64,000 nt of DNA from Blastococcus sp. LR1 (GCF_020166105.1 NZ_JAIUJY010000002.1:620001-684000); one strand, 5' to 3'; numbered from the stretch's first letter, positions 7,694 through 16,886 are shown. Notes: generated by a model from the sequence alone, not told the origin. Made by a program: numbers and translations.

Positions 7694-8614
7694 ATGGCCG
7701 ATGCCCCCGCGTTCCCGGTACCGACCATGCCTGCTCCCCCGGTGGGCGTCGTCGGGCTGGGTCAGCTGGGCGGTTCGCTGGCCGCCGCGCTGCTGGCCGC
7801 CGGTCGCGAGGTGAGCGGGTGGGACGTCGATCCCGCGGCCCGCGCCGCCGCCGCCGCGCGGGGGGTGCGGATCACGCAGGAGTTCACCGGCGTCGTCGTC
7901 CTCGCCGTGCCGCTGCCCGCCATGACGGCGGCCCTCGACGGGCTCGCCATCGACCTCGCCGCCACCGTGACCGACCTCGGCTCGGTGAAGGTGCCGGTGA
8001 TGGAGTCACTCGGCGCGGCGTTCGGCGGCCGGTTCGTCGGCGGCCACCCGATGTGCGGGACGGAACGGTCCGGCCACGAGGCCACCGACCCCGGCCTCTT
8101 CGCCGGCGCGCGCTGGGCGCTCTGCCTGGAGCCCGGCACCGAACTGCCGCGCTGGCTGCGGGTCGCCGAGGTGGCCCTGGCCGTGGGCGCCGAGGTGGTG
8201 CCGGTCACCGCCGCGGAGCACGACGACGCCGTCGCCGCGATCAGCCACGTGCCGCACCTGCTGGCCGCCGCCCTCGCCGCCGCGGCGGCCGACGCCGGAC
8301 CGCTGGCGCTCGCCCTGGCCGCGGGGAGCTTCCGCAGCGGCACCCGGGTCATCGGCAGCGACCCGGCCTTCGTGACGGCGATGGTCGAGGGCAACGCCGG
8401 CCCGACCGCCGCCGCGCTCGCCCGGGTCCGCGCCCAGCTGGACCGGCCGTGGCCCGAGCTCGTCGCCGCAGGCTCCGCGGTGGCCCGGCGCCCGGACGAC
8501 CGGCGCACCGTGCGGGTGCCGCTGGACCGCGCGGCGCTGCTGAGCCTCGGCCGCGCGGGCGGCGCGGTGCACCGTCGGCTCGCGGCGTTCGTCGAGGGTT
8601 GGCTGCCCGCCTGA
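7694..8614 (+). CDS. tyrA: Prephenate dehydrogenase
   Basis: A 306-residue NAD(P)-dependent dehydrogenase for tyrosine synthesis, converting prephenate to 4-hydroxyphenylpyruvate. The Rossmann motif is GVVGLGQLGGSLAAAL near residues 18-33; TDLGSVKVPV near 95 and the GGHPMCGTERSGHE motif near 116-129, which carries the substrate-binding histidine, are characteristic. EHDDAVAAISHVPHL near 175-190 is the usual helical-domain signature. There is no ACT regulatory domain. Neighbourhood with tadA is common in actinobacteria. Chosen start ATG 7694. Confidence 0.9.
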   Translation: MADAPAFPVPTMPAPPVGVVGLGQLGGSLAAALLAAGREVSGWDVDPAARAAAAARGVRITQEFTGVVVLAVPLPAMTAALDGLAIDLAATVTDLGSVKVPVMESLGAAFGGRFVGGHPMCGTERSGHEATDPGLFAGARWALCLEPGTELPRWLRVAEVALAVGAEVVPVTAAEHDDAVAAISHVPHLLAAALAAAAADAGPLALALAAGSFRSGTRVIGSDPAFVTAMVEGNAGPTAAALARVRAQLDRPWPELVAAGSAVARRPDDRRTVRVPLDRAALLSLGRAGGAVHRRLAAFVEGWLPA

Positions 8615-8684
8615 CGACAGCCGCGGGAGCAGCGCCTGACGAGCGTCCCGTTTCGCGCCTGCGACGTCGGGCAGGGACGGGAGC

Positions 8685-8918
8685 ATGGACGAGAACGACA
8701 TCCTCACCCGCATCCACTCGCTGGTCGACGAGGAGCACAAGCTCCGCGAAGGCAGCGAGCACACCGACGACACCCGCGCCCGCATGAGCAAGCTCGAGGC
8801 CGACCTCGACCAGTGCTGGGACCTGCTCCGCCAGCGCCGTGCCAAGCGCCAGTACGGCGAGGACCCCGACGACGCCGAGACCCGCCCCGAGCCGCAGGTG
8901 GAGAGCTACCTGCAGTAA
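8685..8918 (+). CDS. DUF2630 family small protein
   Basis: A 77-residue, highly charged helical protein that matches the DUF2630 family by the pattern DILTRIHSLVDEEHKLRE, then DLDQCWDLLRQRRAKRQYG, with a tail ending VESYLQ. The helices have heptad-like spacing of Leu residues and could form a coiled coil. Function unknown. ATG 8685 is preceded by GGGACGGGAG. It is convergent with the PucR gene, three bases separating the two stops. Confidence 0.9.
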   Translation: MDENDILTRIHSLVDEEHKLREGSEHTDDTRARMSKLEADLDQCWDLLRQRRAKRQYGEDPDDAETRPEPQVESYLQ

Positions 8919-8921
8919 CGC

Positions 8922-10139
8922 CTACGCGGAGCGGGTGGCCGGCTGCCGGCGGCCGGTCCCCAGCAACGCCAGCTGCCACAGCAGCCGGGAGCGGGGATCG
9001 GTGAGCTTCCGCCCGGTCACCGACTCGATGCGGCGCAGCCGGTGCATCACGGTGTTCCGGTGGCAGTACAGCGCGTCGGCCGCCCGCGTCGCCGAGCCGT
9101 CGGCGGCGAGGAACGCCTCCAGGGTGTCCAGCAGGACGGCCTGCTCGTCGTCGGGCAGCTCCAGCAGGCCACCCAGCGACTGCCCCACGAGCCGGGAGCT
9201 GATCTCCGGCGAGTTGCTCATCAAGGCCTCGGGCAGCCGTTCGTCGATGCTGACCACGCGCCGGTCCCCCGCGGGCAGAGTCCGGGCCGCCGTCTCGGCG
9301 AGCCGGTAGGCGGCGCCTGCTGCGGCCGCGCCGCTCACGACGTCGGAGACGCCGACGGGCCCCCGCGCCACCCCGGTCAGCAGCGCCACCAGATCGCCGG
9401 GCCGGGCGGCACCGAGCACCACGACGCCGACCTGCACGTCCCCGCGCGCGCCCCACACCGACCGGACCCCGCGCTTGAGCAGCACCTCGGCCGCCGCGTC
9501 GAGGGCTGAGCCGCCGTCCGGGCCGGGCAGCGCGGCCACCGCCATGAGCCGCCCGTCCAGGGGCATCGCCAGCAGCTCGGACGCAGTGCGCACGAACGCC
9601 GGGTCGCTGCCCCGCCCGTCGAGGAGTCCGTCCAGCACCTGCTGGCGGGCCACCTCGTCGACGCCGGCCAGCCGTCGCTGCTCGTCCCGGTACCCCTCGG
9701 CGACGGCGGCGCAGTCCGCGTCGTTGGTCCGCCACACCGAGCCGGCCACCTCCAGCAGGAGGACGTCGTGCCCGTGCGCGCTGCGCTGGGACACCGCCAG
9801 CAGCCCCTCCCAGGTGACCTGCCCGCCGAGACGGTAGGCACGCAGCACCGCCTCGAGCGGAACCCCCTGGGCGGCCCTGCGGCGCCCGACGGCCCGCGCG
9901 CCCTCCCGGCAGCGGTCACCGTGCTCCGGGCGCCCGGCGATGAGCGTGCGCAGCCCGCTCTCCAGGTTCCGGCGCATGGAGGCGCGCAACTCCTCCTCCG
10001 GGACCATCAGGTCGCGGTAGACGGGCTCGCTGCGCAGCAGCACGTCGAACATTCGGTCGGTCATGTCCTCGAGCTCGGCCATCAGCATCGGCGCGAGCTC
10101 GGCGAGACGAGCCGAGACCTCCGGTCGGAACGGATGCAC
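8922..10139 (-). CDS. PucR/CdaR-type transcriptional regulator
   Basis: A 405-residue regulator. The N-terminal half (about 1-150) resembles the RsbRD-like/GAF-like input region (ELAPMLMAELEDMTDRMF), the middle is a diverged GGDEF-like CdaR domain (about 165-300), and the C-terminal HTH_30 domain contains LLDTLEAFLAADGSATRAADALYCHRNTVMHRL, seen in two shorter pieces near 320-365. The start was set at GTG 10139, because AGGAGGTGA lies directly upstream; an in-frame start 11 codons earlier lacks one. It is divergent from the Liv-type ABC operon and probably controls it, as is usual when PucR regulators sit beside amine/amino-acid uptake genes. Confidence 0.88.
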   Translation of the reverse strand: MHPFRPEVSARLAELAPMLMAELEDMTDRMFDVLLRSEPVYRDLMVPEEELRASMRRNLESGLRTLIAGRPEHGDRCREGARAVGRRRAAQGVPLEAVLRAYRLGGQVTWEGLLAVSQRSAHGHDVLLLEVAGSVWRTNDADCAAVAEGYRDEQRRLAGVDEVARQQVLDGLLDGRGSDPAFVRTASELLAMPLDGRLMAVAALPGPDGGSALDAAAEVLLKRGVRSVWGARGDVQVGVVVLGAARPGDLVALLTGVARGPVGVSDVVSGAAAAGAAYRLAETAARTLPAGDRRVVSIDERLPEALMSNSPEISSRLVGQSLGGLLELPDDEQAVLLDTLEAFLAADGSATRAADALYCHRNTVMHRLRRIESVTGRKLTDPRSRLLWQLALLGTGRRQPATRSA

Positions 10140-10287
10140 CTGCTCACCTCCTGTACGTGACACACAGCACAACTACCGGTCGTGATCGCTGTGCACTGCG
10201 CCCATTGTGACGGTCGCCACGGGCGGGCAGTCTCAGCGGGACGTACTCGTGACCCAATCGACGCCGTTCCGGACATCCGGGAGGGCG

Positions 10288-10317
10288 ATCTCCCTAACGA
10301 ACCATCTCCCTGACGAA
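10288..10317 (+). promoter_or_regulatory. Tandem direct repeat in front of the ABC operon
   Basis: ATCTCCCTAACGAA at 10288-10301 is followed by ATCTCCCTGACGAA at 10304-10317, 13 of 14 bases the same, 16 bases apart, ending eight bases before GTG 10326. The position just ahead of the ribosome-binding site suggests an operator or a leader element for the operon, possibly bound by the divergent PucR regulator. That binding is inference. Confidence 0.4.
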
Positions 10318-10325
10318 GAGGAGCA

Positions 10326-11195
10326 GTGGGCCCCTTGGCGCAGCCGACCGGCAGCCAGCAGAAGACCGACACAGTGCCCACGGCCCGGCTCGAGATGACC
10401 GGGATCAAGGTCGCCTTCGGCGGCGTCCTCGCCCTGTCCGACGTGTCGCTGACCGTCGAGCCGGGTCAGGTGCACGGACTCATCGGTCCCAACGGCGCAG
10501 GCAAGACGACGTTGTTCAACGTCGCCTGCGGCCTCGTGCGACCGACCGAGGGCCGGATCGTGTGGCGCGGCCAGGAGCTCCGCCGCCTCCGCCCGAGCCA
10601 GCTCACGAAGCTCGGCATCGCCCGCACCCTCCAGGGCGTGGGCCTGTTCGCCGGCATGACCGTGCTCGAGAACGTCATGATCGGCGCCCACCGGCACGCG
10701 AAGGCCGGCTTCGCGTCGGCCCTGCTGGCGCTGCCGATGTCGGACAAGGACGAGAAGCGGCTGCGCGAGCGCGCGGTCGCGGCGCTCACCGAGCTGGACG
10801 CCGTCCAGTACGCCGGCCGCTACCCGGGCTCGCTCCCCTACCCGGTGCAGAAGCGGGTGGCGCTGGCGCGGGCCCTGGTCTCCGAGCCCGACCTGCTCAT
10901 GCTGGACGAGCCCGCCAGCGGTCTCTCCGAGGACGAGATGCACGAGCTGGGTGAGCTGATCCGCTCGCTGGCCGGCCGGGTCAGCGTGCTGCTCGTCGAG
11001 CACCACATGGACCTGGTCATGCGGGTCTGCGACCAGATCACGGTCCTCGACTCGGGCAAGCAGATCGCCGCCGGCACCCCCGCCGAGGTGCAGGCCGACC
11101 CCGCCGTCACCGAGGCCTACCTCGGCGACGCCGTCGACGTCGAGGCCGACGCGGCGGAGCTGACCAACGTGGACGGAGGACGCCACCATGGCTGA
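10326..11195 (+). CDS. livG: Branched-chain amino acid/amide ABC transporter ATPase (LivG type)
   Basis: A 289-residue cytoplasmic ATPase. Walker A is GPNGAGKTT near residue 56, the signature region reads LPYPVQKRVALARAL in the LivG style near 170-184, Walker B is LLMLDEP near 190 and the switch His is in LVEHHMDLVM near 223. The C-terminal GTPAEVQADPAVTEAYLG is the LivG-type tail. The GTG at 10326 has a close AGAGGAG; a GTG at 10375 or ATG at 10396 are alternatives because the first 16 residues look non-conserved. It overlaps livF by eight bases. It powers uptake with LivF, LivH and LivM. Confidence 0.92.
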   Translation: MGPLAQPTGSQQKTDTVPTARLEMTGIKVAFGGVLALSDVSLTVEPGQVHGLIGPNGAGKTTLFNVACGLVRPTEGRIVWRGQELRRLRPSQLTKLGIARTLQGVGLFAGMTVLENVMIGAHRHAKAGFASALLALPMSDKDEKRLRERAVAALTELDAVQYAGRYPGSLPYPVQKRVALARALVSEPDLLMLDEPASGLSEDEMHELGELIRSLAGRVSVLLVEHHMDLVMRVCDQITVLDSGKQIAAGTPAEVQADPAVTEAYLGDAVDVEADAAELTNVDGGRHHG

Positions 11196-11958
11196 GAACC
11201 ACGGCGCCACGGCGGTCTCCGCCGCCGGCAAGAGCGGCACCGCCGCCGGCACCCGCCTGCTCGAGGTGGAGAACCTGACCTCGGCCTACGGTCCGGTCCG
11301 CGCTCTCGACGGCGTCTCCCTGTCGGCCGAGGCCGGCCGCATCACCGCCGTCCTCGGTGCCAACGGCGCCGGCAAGACGACGCTGCTGCGCACGATCAGC
11401 GGACTGGTCCGCCCGGTGTCCGGCACGGTGCTGCTCGACGGGCAGGACATCACCAAGGCCCCCGTCGAGTCGATGGTGGGCAAGGGCATGGCGCACGTGC
11501 CCGAGGGCCGTGGGGTCATCGCCGAGCTGACCGTCGACGAGAACCTGCGGGTCGGCTCGCTGTTCCGCGGCAAGGTGGGCAAGGGCGAGTTCGACCGGGT
11601 CTACGACCTGTTCCCGCGCATCGCCGAGCGGAAGAACAACGCCGCGCACACGCTCTCCGGTGGTGAGCGGCAGATGCTCGTCATCGGTCGTGCGCTGCTG
11701 GCCCAGCCGCGGATCCTGCTGCTCGACGAGCCGTCCCTCGGGCTCGCGCCCCGGATCGTCGCGCAGATCTTCGGCCTCCTCCGTCAGCTGGTCGACTCCG
11801 AGGGGCTCTCGGTCCTGCTCGTCGAGCAGAACGCACGCAGCGCCCTGTCGGTCGCCGACGTCGGCGTCGTCCTCAACCTCGGCCGGGTGGTCGTCACCGA
11901 CTCCGCCAGCACGCTGATGGGCGACGAGGACCTCCGGCACGCCTACCTCGGTTTCTGA
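11188..11958 (+). CDS. livF: Branched-chain amino acid/amide ABC transporter ATPase (LivF type)
   Basis: A 256-residue ATPase, partner of the preceding one. It has Walker A GANGAGKTTLLRTISG near residue 62, signature LSGGERQMLVIGRALL near 157, Walker B ILLLDEPSLGLAP near 175, and the LivF-type VEQNA switch near 212. The MAENHGATAVSAAGKSG extension of about 27 residues before the conserved part is unusual but keeps the ATG at 11188 with GGAGGACG upstream. It overlaps livG, so the two are translationally coupled. Confidence 0.92.
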   Translation: MAENHGATAVSAAGKSGTAAGTRLLEVENLTSAYGPVRALDGVSLSAEAGRITAVLGANGAGKTTLLRTISGLVRPVSGTVLLDGQDITKAPVESMVGKGMAHVPEGRGVIAELTVDENLRVGSLFRGKVGKGEFDRVYDLFPRIAERKNNAAHTLSGGERQMLVIGRALLAQPRILLLDEPSLGLAPRIVAQIFGLLRQLVDSEGLSVLLVEQNARSALSVADVGVVLNLGRVVVTDSASTLMGDEDLRHAYLGF

Positions 11959-11992
11959 CCCTCCCGCACTGCCAGGAAGGCTTCCCACTGTC

Positions 11993-12877
11993 GTGGACTA
12001 CTTCGTCAACGTAACGATCACCGGGTTGACCCAGGGCATGATCTATTCGGCGTTCGCGCTGGCCCTGGTGCTCATCTGGCGCTCCACCCGCATCGTCAAC
12101 TTCGCGCAGGGCTCGATGGCCGCGGCCACCACCTTCATCGCCCTCGCGCTCATCCAGGCCGGCGCCTCCTACTGGGTGGCGCTGATCGTCGCCCTGGTGT
12201 CCGGCTTCGTCCTCGGCGCCGTCATCGAGCGGGTCATCATCCGGCCGGTCGAGGGCGGGCCCGAGCTCAACGCCGTCATCGTCACCCTCGGTCTCTTCGT
12301 GGCGATCCAGGCCCTGATCGCGATCATCTTCGGCTCGTCCTTCCAGTCCTTCCCCACGCCCTTCGGCGTGCGGGGCTTCGAGCTGGGCGACACGACGATC
12401 CCGCTGACCCCCACCAACCTGTACGTCATCGCCGCGGTGCTGGTCACGATGGCGCTGCTGGTCGCGCTGTTCCGGTTCACCCGCATCGGGCTGGCCATGC
12501 GCGCCTCGGCGTTCAGCCAGGAGGTCGCGCGGCTGCTCGGCGTCAAGGTCGGCGGGATGCTCACCCTCGGCTGGGGACTCGCCGCGGTCGTCGGCTCGCT
12601 GTCGGGCCTGCTCATCGCCGGCGGCACGTTCGTCTACCCGGCGTACATGGACTCGCTCATCGTCTTCGGGTTCGTCGCCGCGATCATCGGCGGCCTCGAC
12701 TCGCCGGTGGGCGCGATCGTGGGCGGGCTGATCCTCGGCCTGGCGCTCAGCTACGTCAGCGGCTACGCCCCCCGCGGCAGCGCCCTGGTCACCATCTCCG
12801 CCCTGGTGATCCTCATCGGCGTCCTGCTGGTGCGGCCCGGCGGCCTGTTCAGCAGCAGCACGGCCCGGAGGGCATGA
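11993..12877 (+). CDS. livH: Branched-chain amino acid/amide ABC permease (LivH type)
   Basis: A 294-residue membrane protein with about eight helices. The family hallmarks are VTITGLTQGMIYSAFALALV near the start, IVNFAQGSMA near residue 35, and RLLGVKVGGMLTLGWGLA near 178-195. A GTG start at 11993 fits the usual family N terminus; AGGAAGG lies 12-18 bases ahead. The gene ends in an ATGA overlap with livM. It forms the membrane channel with LivM. Confidence 0.93.
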   Translation: MDYFVNVTITGLTQGMIYSAFALALVLIWRSTRIVNFAQGSMAAATTFIALALIQAGASYWVALIVALVSGFVLGAVIERVIIRPVEGGPELNAVIVTLGLFVAIQALIAIIFGSSFQSFPTPFGVRGFELGDTTIPLTPTNLYVIAAVLVTMALLVALFRFTRIGLAMRASAFSQEVARLLGVKVGGMLTLGWGLAAVVGSLSGLLIAGGTFVYPAYMDSLIVFGFVAAIIGGLDSPVGAIVGGLILGLALSYVSGYAPRGSALVTISALVILIGVLLVRPGGLFSSSTARRA

Positions 12878-14058
12878 CCATGAGCGATCTGCAGAGCTCC
12901 CCGTCCACCGCCGGCAAGGCCAGCGATGAGGCGCCCGTCGTCGCCACCGCCGGCGCCAACGCGACGTCGGCGTCCGCCAGCACCGGCCGTTCACTGCTCC
13001 CCGAGTCGACGCTGCTGCGGCACCTGCTCGCACTCGTCGTCTTCGCCGTGCTCGCCGTGGTGGTCCTCGAGGTCACCACCCCGTACCAGAACTCGCAGCT
13101 GGCGACGCTGACCTATTACGCCATCGCCGCCGGCGGCCTCACGGTGCTGACCGGCATGAACGGCCAGATCTCGCTCGGGCACGGCGCGCTCATGGCCGCC
13201 GGCGCGTACACGACGGCGCTGTTCCTCGACGCCGACGAGCCGCTCCCGCTGGTCGTGATCCTGCTGGCGTCGATCCTGGTCGCGATCATCATCGGCGCCC
13301 TGGTCGGTGTGGCAGCCGCGCGCTTGCACGGGCCGTACCTGGCCGGTGCAACTCTCGCCCTCGCCGTGGGTCTGCCCGGCCTGGCGATCTACTTCCACGA
13401 CATCTTCGGTGGCGAGCAGGGCATGCGGGTGCGCGCACCCCAGGCCCCCGAGTCGTTCGACAGCTTCATCCAGCTCGTCTCGGGCAGCGCCGCCTCCAGC
13501 ACCAAGTGGCTGGCCTACGTCGGCACGATCTGCCTGCTCCTGACCTACTTCTTCCTCGCCAACCTGGTGCGCAGCCGGATCGGCCGCACCTGGCGGGCGG
13601 TCCGCGACCAGGAGGTCGCCGCCGAGCTCGCCGGGATCAACCTCGGTGCCTGGCGGGTCCTCGCGTTCGTCGTCAGCGCGGCTGCCGCGGGCCTGGCCGG
13701 CGCGGTGCTCGCGCTGGTCGTCCGGCTCGCCGCACCGAGCGGGTTCACGCTGGTGCTCTCGCTCTCGCTGCTGACGGCGATCGTGCTCGGCGGGCTGGGC
13801 AGCCTCACCGGCGCCCTGATCGGATCGGCGCTGCTGGTCTTCCTGCCGCCCTTCGCCCGCGACATGGGCGCAAGCTTCGGGCTCGACCAGACCGAGGCCG
13901 CCCAGGTGGCCCCGTTCGTCTACGGCGTCGTGCTCGTCGTGGTGATGATCTTCGTCCCAGCCGGCCTCGTGGGCACCATCCGCCTCCGGTGGATGACCCG
14001 CAAGGCCAAGCGTGCGATGGCCCAGGCGCACGCCGACGGCGCCAGCAGCAGGGGGTGA
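12874..14058 (+). CDS. livM: Branched-chain amino acid/amide ABC permease (LivM type)
   Basis: A 394-residue membrane protein with about nine or ten helices. The key motif LTGMNGQISLGHGALMAAGA near residues 91-110 is the LivM signature, and the EAA-like loop VRDQEVAAELAGINLGAWRV is near 243-262. The first 50 residues (Ser/Ala-rich) are a cytoplasmic extension without homology that I can name. Start ATG 12874 overlaps the livH stop by four bases. Substrate specificity is not deducible; amides, branched-chain amino acids or urea are all possible for this family. Confidence 0.93.
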   Translation: MTMSDLQSSPSTAGKASDEAPVVATAGANATSASASTGRSLLPESTLLRHLLALVVFAVLAVVVLEVTTPYQNSQLATLTYYAIAAGGLTVLTGMNGQISLGHGALMAAGAYTTALFLDADEPLPLVVILLASILVAIIIGALVGVAAARLHGPYLAGATLALAVGLPGLAIYFHDIFGGEQGMRVRAPQAPESFDSFIQLVSGSAASSTKWLAYVGTICLLLTYFFLANLVRSRIGRTWRAVRDQEVAAELAGINLGAWRVLAFVVSAAAAGLAGAVLALVVRLAAPSGFTLVLSLSLLTAIVLGGLGSLTGALIGSALLVFLPPFARDMGASFGLDQTEAAQVAPFVYGVVLVVVMIFVPAGLVGTIRLRWMTRKAKRAMAQAHADGASSRG

Positions 14059-14108
14059 GGGCAACCCCTTCGATCCGCCGCTCCAGGCCGCTCCACCCCA
14101 CCCAGACT

Positions 14109-14128
14109 CCCGGGCACCGACGCCCGGG
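14109..14128 (+). promoter_or_regulatory. Hairpin in the livM-livK gap
   Basis: CCCGGGC (14109-14115), six-base loop, GCCCGGG (14122-14128), then GAGG and the start of the binding-protein gene. Such intercistronic stems often protect or set the level of the binding-protein transcript, whose product is needed in excess. The role here is inferred from position. Confidence 0.45.
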
Positions 14129-14147
14129 CCGCTTTAGAGGAGAACTG

Positions 14148-15494
14148 TTGTCCAGATCCTCCCGACGTCTCATGTCCGTGGTCGCCGCGGCGACCGTCGT
14201 CTCCACCCTCGCCGCCTGTGGTGGCGGGGATGACGGCGGCGGCTCCTCCGGTGGCAGCGGCGAGAACGAGGCCTCCGACACCGGCGTCACCGAGACCTCG
14301 ATCAAGCTCGGCGCCCACTACCCGCTGACCGGTGTGGCCTCCCCCGGCTACAGCGAGATCCCCACCGGCGTGACCGCCTACTTCGACTGCCTGAACAAGG
14401 CGGGCGGGGTCTACGACCGCGAGATCGAGTTCGTCTACAAGGACGACACCTACAACCCGGCGCAGACCAGCCAGGTCACCAACGAGCTCGTCCTCAACGA
14501 CGAGATCTTCGCGATGATGAGCGGCCTGGGCACGCCCACGCACAGCGCCGTCGTCGACTTCCTCAACGACGAGGGCGTCCCCGACCTGTTCGTCTCCTCC
14601 GGCTCCCTGATGTGGGGTGACAACCCGGAGGAGTACCCGATGTCCTTCGGCTGGCAGACCGACTATGAGAGCGAGGGGAAGATCATCGGCGAGTACATCG
14701 CCAACGAGTTCCCCGACGCCAAGGTCGGGCTCTTCCTTCAGGACGACGACTTCGGCGAGGACGGCGAGTCCGGCATCCGCCAGTACATCGACGACCAGAT
14801 CGTCGCGGCCGAGCGGTACACCCCGGGCAACACGAACGTCGGCCCGCAGATCGCGGCGCTGCAGGCCGCCGGTGCCGACTTCGTCGTCGGCTTCAACGTG
14901 CCCAGCTACACCGCGCTCTCGCAGCTGACGTCGCTGGCGCTCGGCTACGACCCGCAGTGGTTCTACTCGAACGTGGGCTCGGACCCGAACCTGGTCGGCG
15001 GCCTGCTCAACCGCTTCAGCGAGGGCAAGGTCACCGACGCCGCTCTGCTGGACGGCGCGCTGACCACGGGCTACCTGCCCACGGTCGACATGACCGACAA
15101 CCCGTGGATCACCGAGTTCCAGCGCATCTGGGACGAGTGCGGCGGCGAGGGTGAGCTCACCAACTACCGCGTCTACGGCATGTCGCAGGCCTACACGATG
15201 ACGCAGGCCCTGCAGGCGGCCGGCCAGAACCCGACCCGTGAGGGCCTGGTCGAGGCAGTCGAGGCCGTCGGCGGCGAGTGGGAGGGTCCGGTGTTCGCGC
15301 CGTTCCGCTACTCCGAGGACAGCCACATGGGCACCGGTGGCATGACGATCGAGCGGATCGTCGGCAACGGTTCCGAGGAGGTCCAGCCCGTCCGGATCAC
15401 CGACATCGGTGACGCCGAGATCGAGGAGTTCGACGGCGAGGCCTCCACCCCGCCGGCGAACGCCATCCCCGAGGAGGAGGCGTACGAGGGCTGA
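14148..15494 (+). CDS. ABC transporter substrate-binding lipoprotein (LivK type)
   Basis: A 448-residue periplasmic-binding-type protein anchored as a lipoprotein. The signal peptide ends in the lipobox STLAACGG with Cys at about residue 24, followed by a Gly/Ser linker. The mature part starts ETSIKLGAHYPLTGVASPGY, the family-5 binding protein opening, and includes KAGGVYDREIEFVYKDD. The start is TTG 14148 with AGAGGAG 6-12 bases upstream; an ATG at 14172 would shorten the signal peptide. It delivers substrate to LivHM and is the last gene of the operon, followed by a strong terminator. The acidic tail EEEAYEG is unusual. Confidence 0.92.
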   Translation: MSRSSRRLMSVVAAATVVSTLAACGGGDDGGGSSGGSGENEASDTGVTETSIKLGAHYPLTGVASPGYSEIPTGVTAYFDCLNKAGGVYDREIEFVYKDDTYNPAQTSQVTNELVLNDEIFAMMSGLGTPTHSAVVDFLNDEGVPDLFVSSGSLMWGDNPEEYPMSFGWQTDYESEGKIIGEYIANEFPDAKVGLFLQDDDFGEDGESGIRQYIDDQIVAAERYTPGNTNVGPQIAALQAAGADFVVGFNVPSYTALSQLTSLALGYDPQWFYSNVGSDPNLVGGLLNRFSEGKVTDAALLDGALTTGYLPTVDMTDNPWITEFQRIWDECGGEGELTNYRVYGMSQAYTMTQALQAAGQNPTREGLVEAVEAVGGEWEGPVFAPFRYSEDSHMGTGGMTIERIVGNGSEEVQPVRITDIGDAEIEEFDGEASTPPANAIPEEEAYEG

Positions 15495-15526
15495 TCCCTC
15501 CACGCTGAACTCTCTGCACTGACGGC

Positions 15527-15560
15527 GGGCCGTCGGACTCCTCCAGGAGTCCGGCGGCCC
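15527..15560 (+). terminator. Terminator hairpin of the ABC operon
   Basis: GGGCCGTCGGACTCCT (15527-15542) pairs with AGGAGTCCGGCGGCCC (15545-15560), one wobble position, two-base centre. It lies 33 bases after the binding-protein stop. Confidence 0.75.
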
Positions 15561-15593
15561 GTCGCCTTCCCCCGACTGCTCGGCTCACCCGGT

Positions 15594-15665
15594 GCTCTGC
15601 GCACGTTCCTCGCGCTCTGGCCGTCCTGCAGGAGTCGCAGAGCGCGAGAAACGCCCCAGAGCGGC
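15594..15665. repeat. Intergenic repeat, copy A
   Basis: A stretch of about 72 bases that aligns with 32570-32645. The core is a hairpin: CTCGCGCTCTG (15609-15619) pairs exactly with CAGAGCGCGAG (15638-15648) around a CCTGCAGG centre. Both copies also have GCTCTG at the left and CAGAGC at the right edge. It looks like a small interspersed palindromic element, not a gene. Confidence 0.65.
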
Positions 15666-15766
15666 GGCGGGGCGGCGGGGCGGGGGCTCGGCCGGGGTGT
15701 GTGCGCCCCCGGCCCGGGTAGGAGGGCCGCCGAGCGCCTGGGCGGGCGCATCCAGGGAGAGCAGCC

Positions 15767-16756
15767 ATGGGCACCGGACCCGTACGGGAAGCACGCACGA
15801 TCCGCCGCGCGGTGGTCACCGGCGGCGCCGGATTCCTCGGCTCCCACCTGTGCGAGCAGCTGCTGGAGCGCGGCGTCGAGGTGGTCTGCCTCGACAACTT
15901 CCTCACCGGCTCCCCCGAGAACGTCCTGCACCTCATGGAGCACCCCGGCTTCCGGCTGGTGCGCTGCGACGTCACCGACTTCGTGCACGTGCCCGGCCCG
16001 GTCGACCTCGTCCTGCACTTCGCCTCACCGGCCAGCCCGATCGACTACCTGAAGATGCCGATCGAGACGCTGAAGGTCGGCAGCCTCGGCACGCTGCACA
16101 CCCTCGGGCTGGCGCACGAGAAGGGCGCCCGCTACGTCCTCGCCTCCACCTCGGAGGTCTACGGCGATCCGCTGCAGCACCCGCAGACCGAGGAGTACTG
16201 GGGCAACGTCAACCCTGTCGGTCCCCGCGGCGTCTACGACGAGGCCAAGCGGTTCAGCGAGGCCATGACCACCGCCTACCGGACGTCGAAGGGCACCGAC
16301 ACCGGCATCGTGCGGATCTTCAACACCTACGGACCACGGATGCGCGCCGACGACGGCCGCGCGATCCCCGCCTTCGTCGGCCAGGCGCTCGAGGGCCGTC
16401 CGCTCACGGTCGCCGGGGACGGGTCGCAGACGCGCTCCATCTGCTACGTCGACGACACCGTCGCGGGCATCCTGGCGATGGCCTTCTCCGTGGAGCCGGG
16501 CCCGATCAACATCGGCAACCCCGACGAGCTGTCGATGCTCCGGCTGGCCGAGTGGATCGTGGAGCTCACCGGCTCGACGTCCCGGATCGACTACATCGAC
16601 CTGCCGGTCGACGACCCCAAGGTGCGCCGACCGGACACCACCCGCGCGCAGGAGCTGCTCGGCTGGCAGCCGCAGGTGCGGTCGGAGGACGGGCTCCGCC
16701 GCACCGTCGAGTGGTTCGCCGCCCACCGTGCGGCCACCCGGGCGCTGGCGGGCTGA
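15767..16756 (+). CDS. UDP-glucuronate decarboxylase-like SDR enzyme
   Basis: A 329-residue extended short-chain dehydrogenase. NAD site [18 protein letters not shown] near residues 16-33; the catalytic YxxxK is [12 protein letters not shown] near 159; [13 protein letters not shown] near 127 and [20 protein letters not shown] near 84-103 are signature stretches of UDP-xylose synthase (UXS) enzymes, which make UDP-xylose from UDP-glucuronate. With the UDP-glucose dehydrogenase at 60946-62265 the cell could make UDP-xylose. It could instead act on a related NDP-uronate. ATG 15767 has GGGAGAGCAGCC ahead. It stands alone between the ABC operon and the VWA gene, possibly co-transcribed with the latter (130-base gap). 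Confidence 0.88.
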   Translation: MGTGPVREARTIRRAVVTGGAGFLGSHLCEQLLERGVEVVCLDNFLTGSPENVLHLMEHPGFRLVRCDVTDFVHVPGPVDLVLHFASPASPIDYLKMPIETLKVGSLGTLHTLGLAHEKGARYVLASTSEVYGDPLQHPQTEEYWGNVNPVGPRGVYDEAKRFSEAMTTAYRTSKGTDTGIVRIFNTYGPRMRADDGRAIPAFVGQALEGRPLTVAGDGSQTRSICYVDDTVAGILAMAFSVEPGPINIGNPDELSMLRLAEWIVELTGSTSRIDYIDLPVDDPKVRRPDTTRAQELLGWQPQVRSEDGLRRTVEWFAAHRAATRALAG

Positions 16757-16886
16757 GACGGCCCTGACCCGGTCTGACACCGGAAGTGGTCGGTGTCACA
16801 CCGGGGGCCGAGGGTCGCGCCTCTAATCTGGACGACGCGGGCTCGGGGGGAGCCGCACCACCCCCGAGTCGATCCAGAGAGCGAGC

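Noticed and set aside
10160-10195. CACAGC and GCTGTG inverted repeat upstream of the PucR gene
   Set aside because: Six-base arms with a long gap occur easily by chance, and it does not resemble the tandem repeat near livG.
15767-16756. Considered as the missing HldD (ADP-heptose 6-epimerase)
   Set aside because: The [20 protein letters not shown] stretch and length are those of UDP-xylose synthase-type enzymes, and it lies outside the heptose operon on the other strand.
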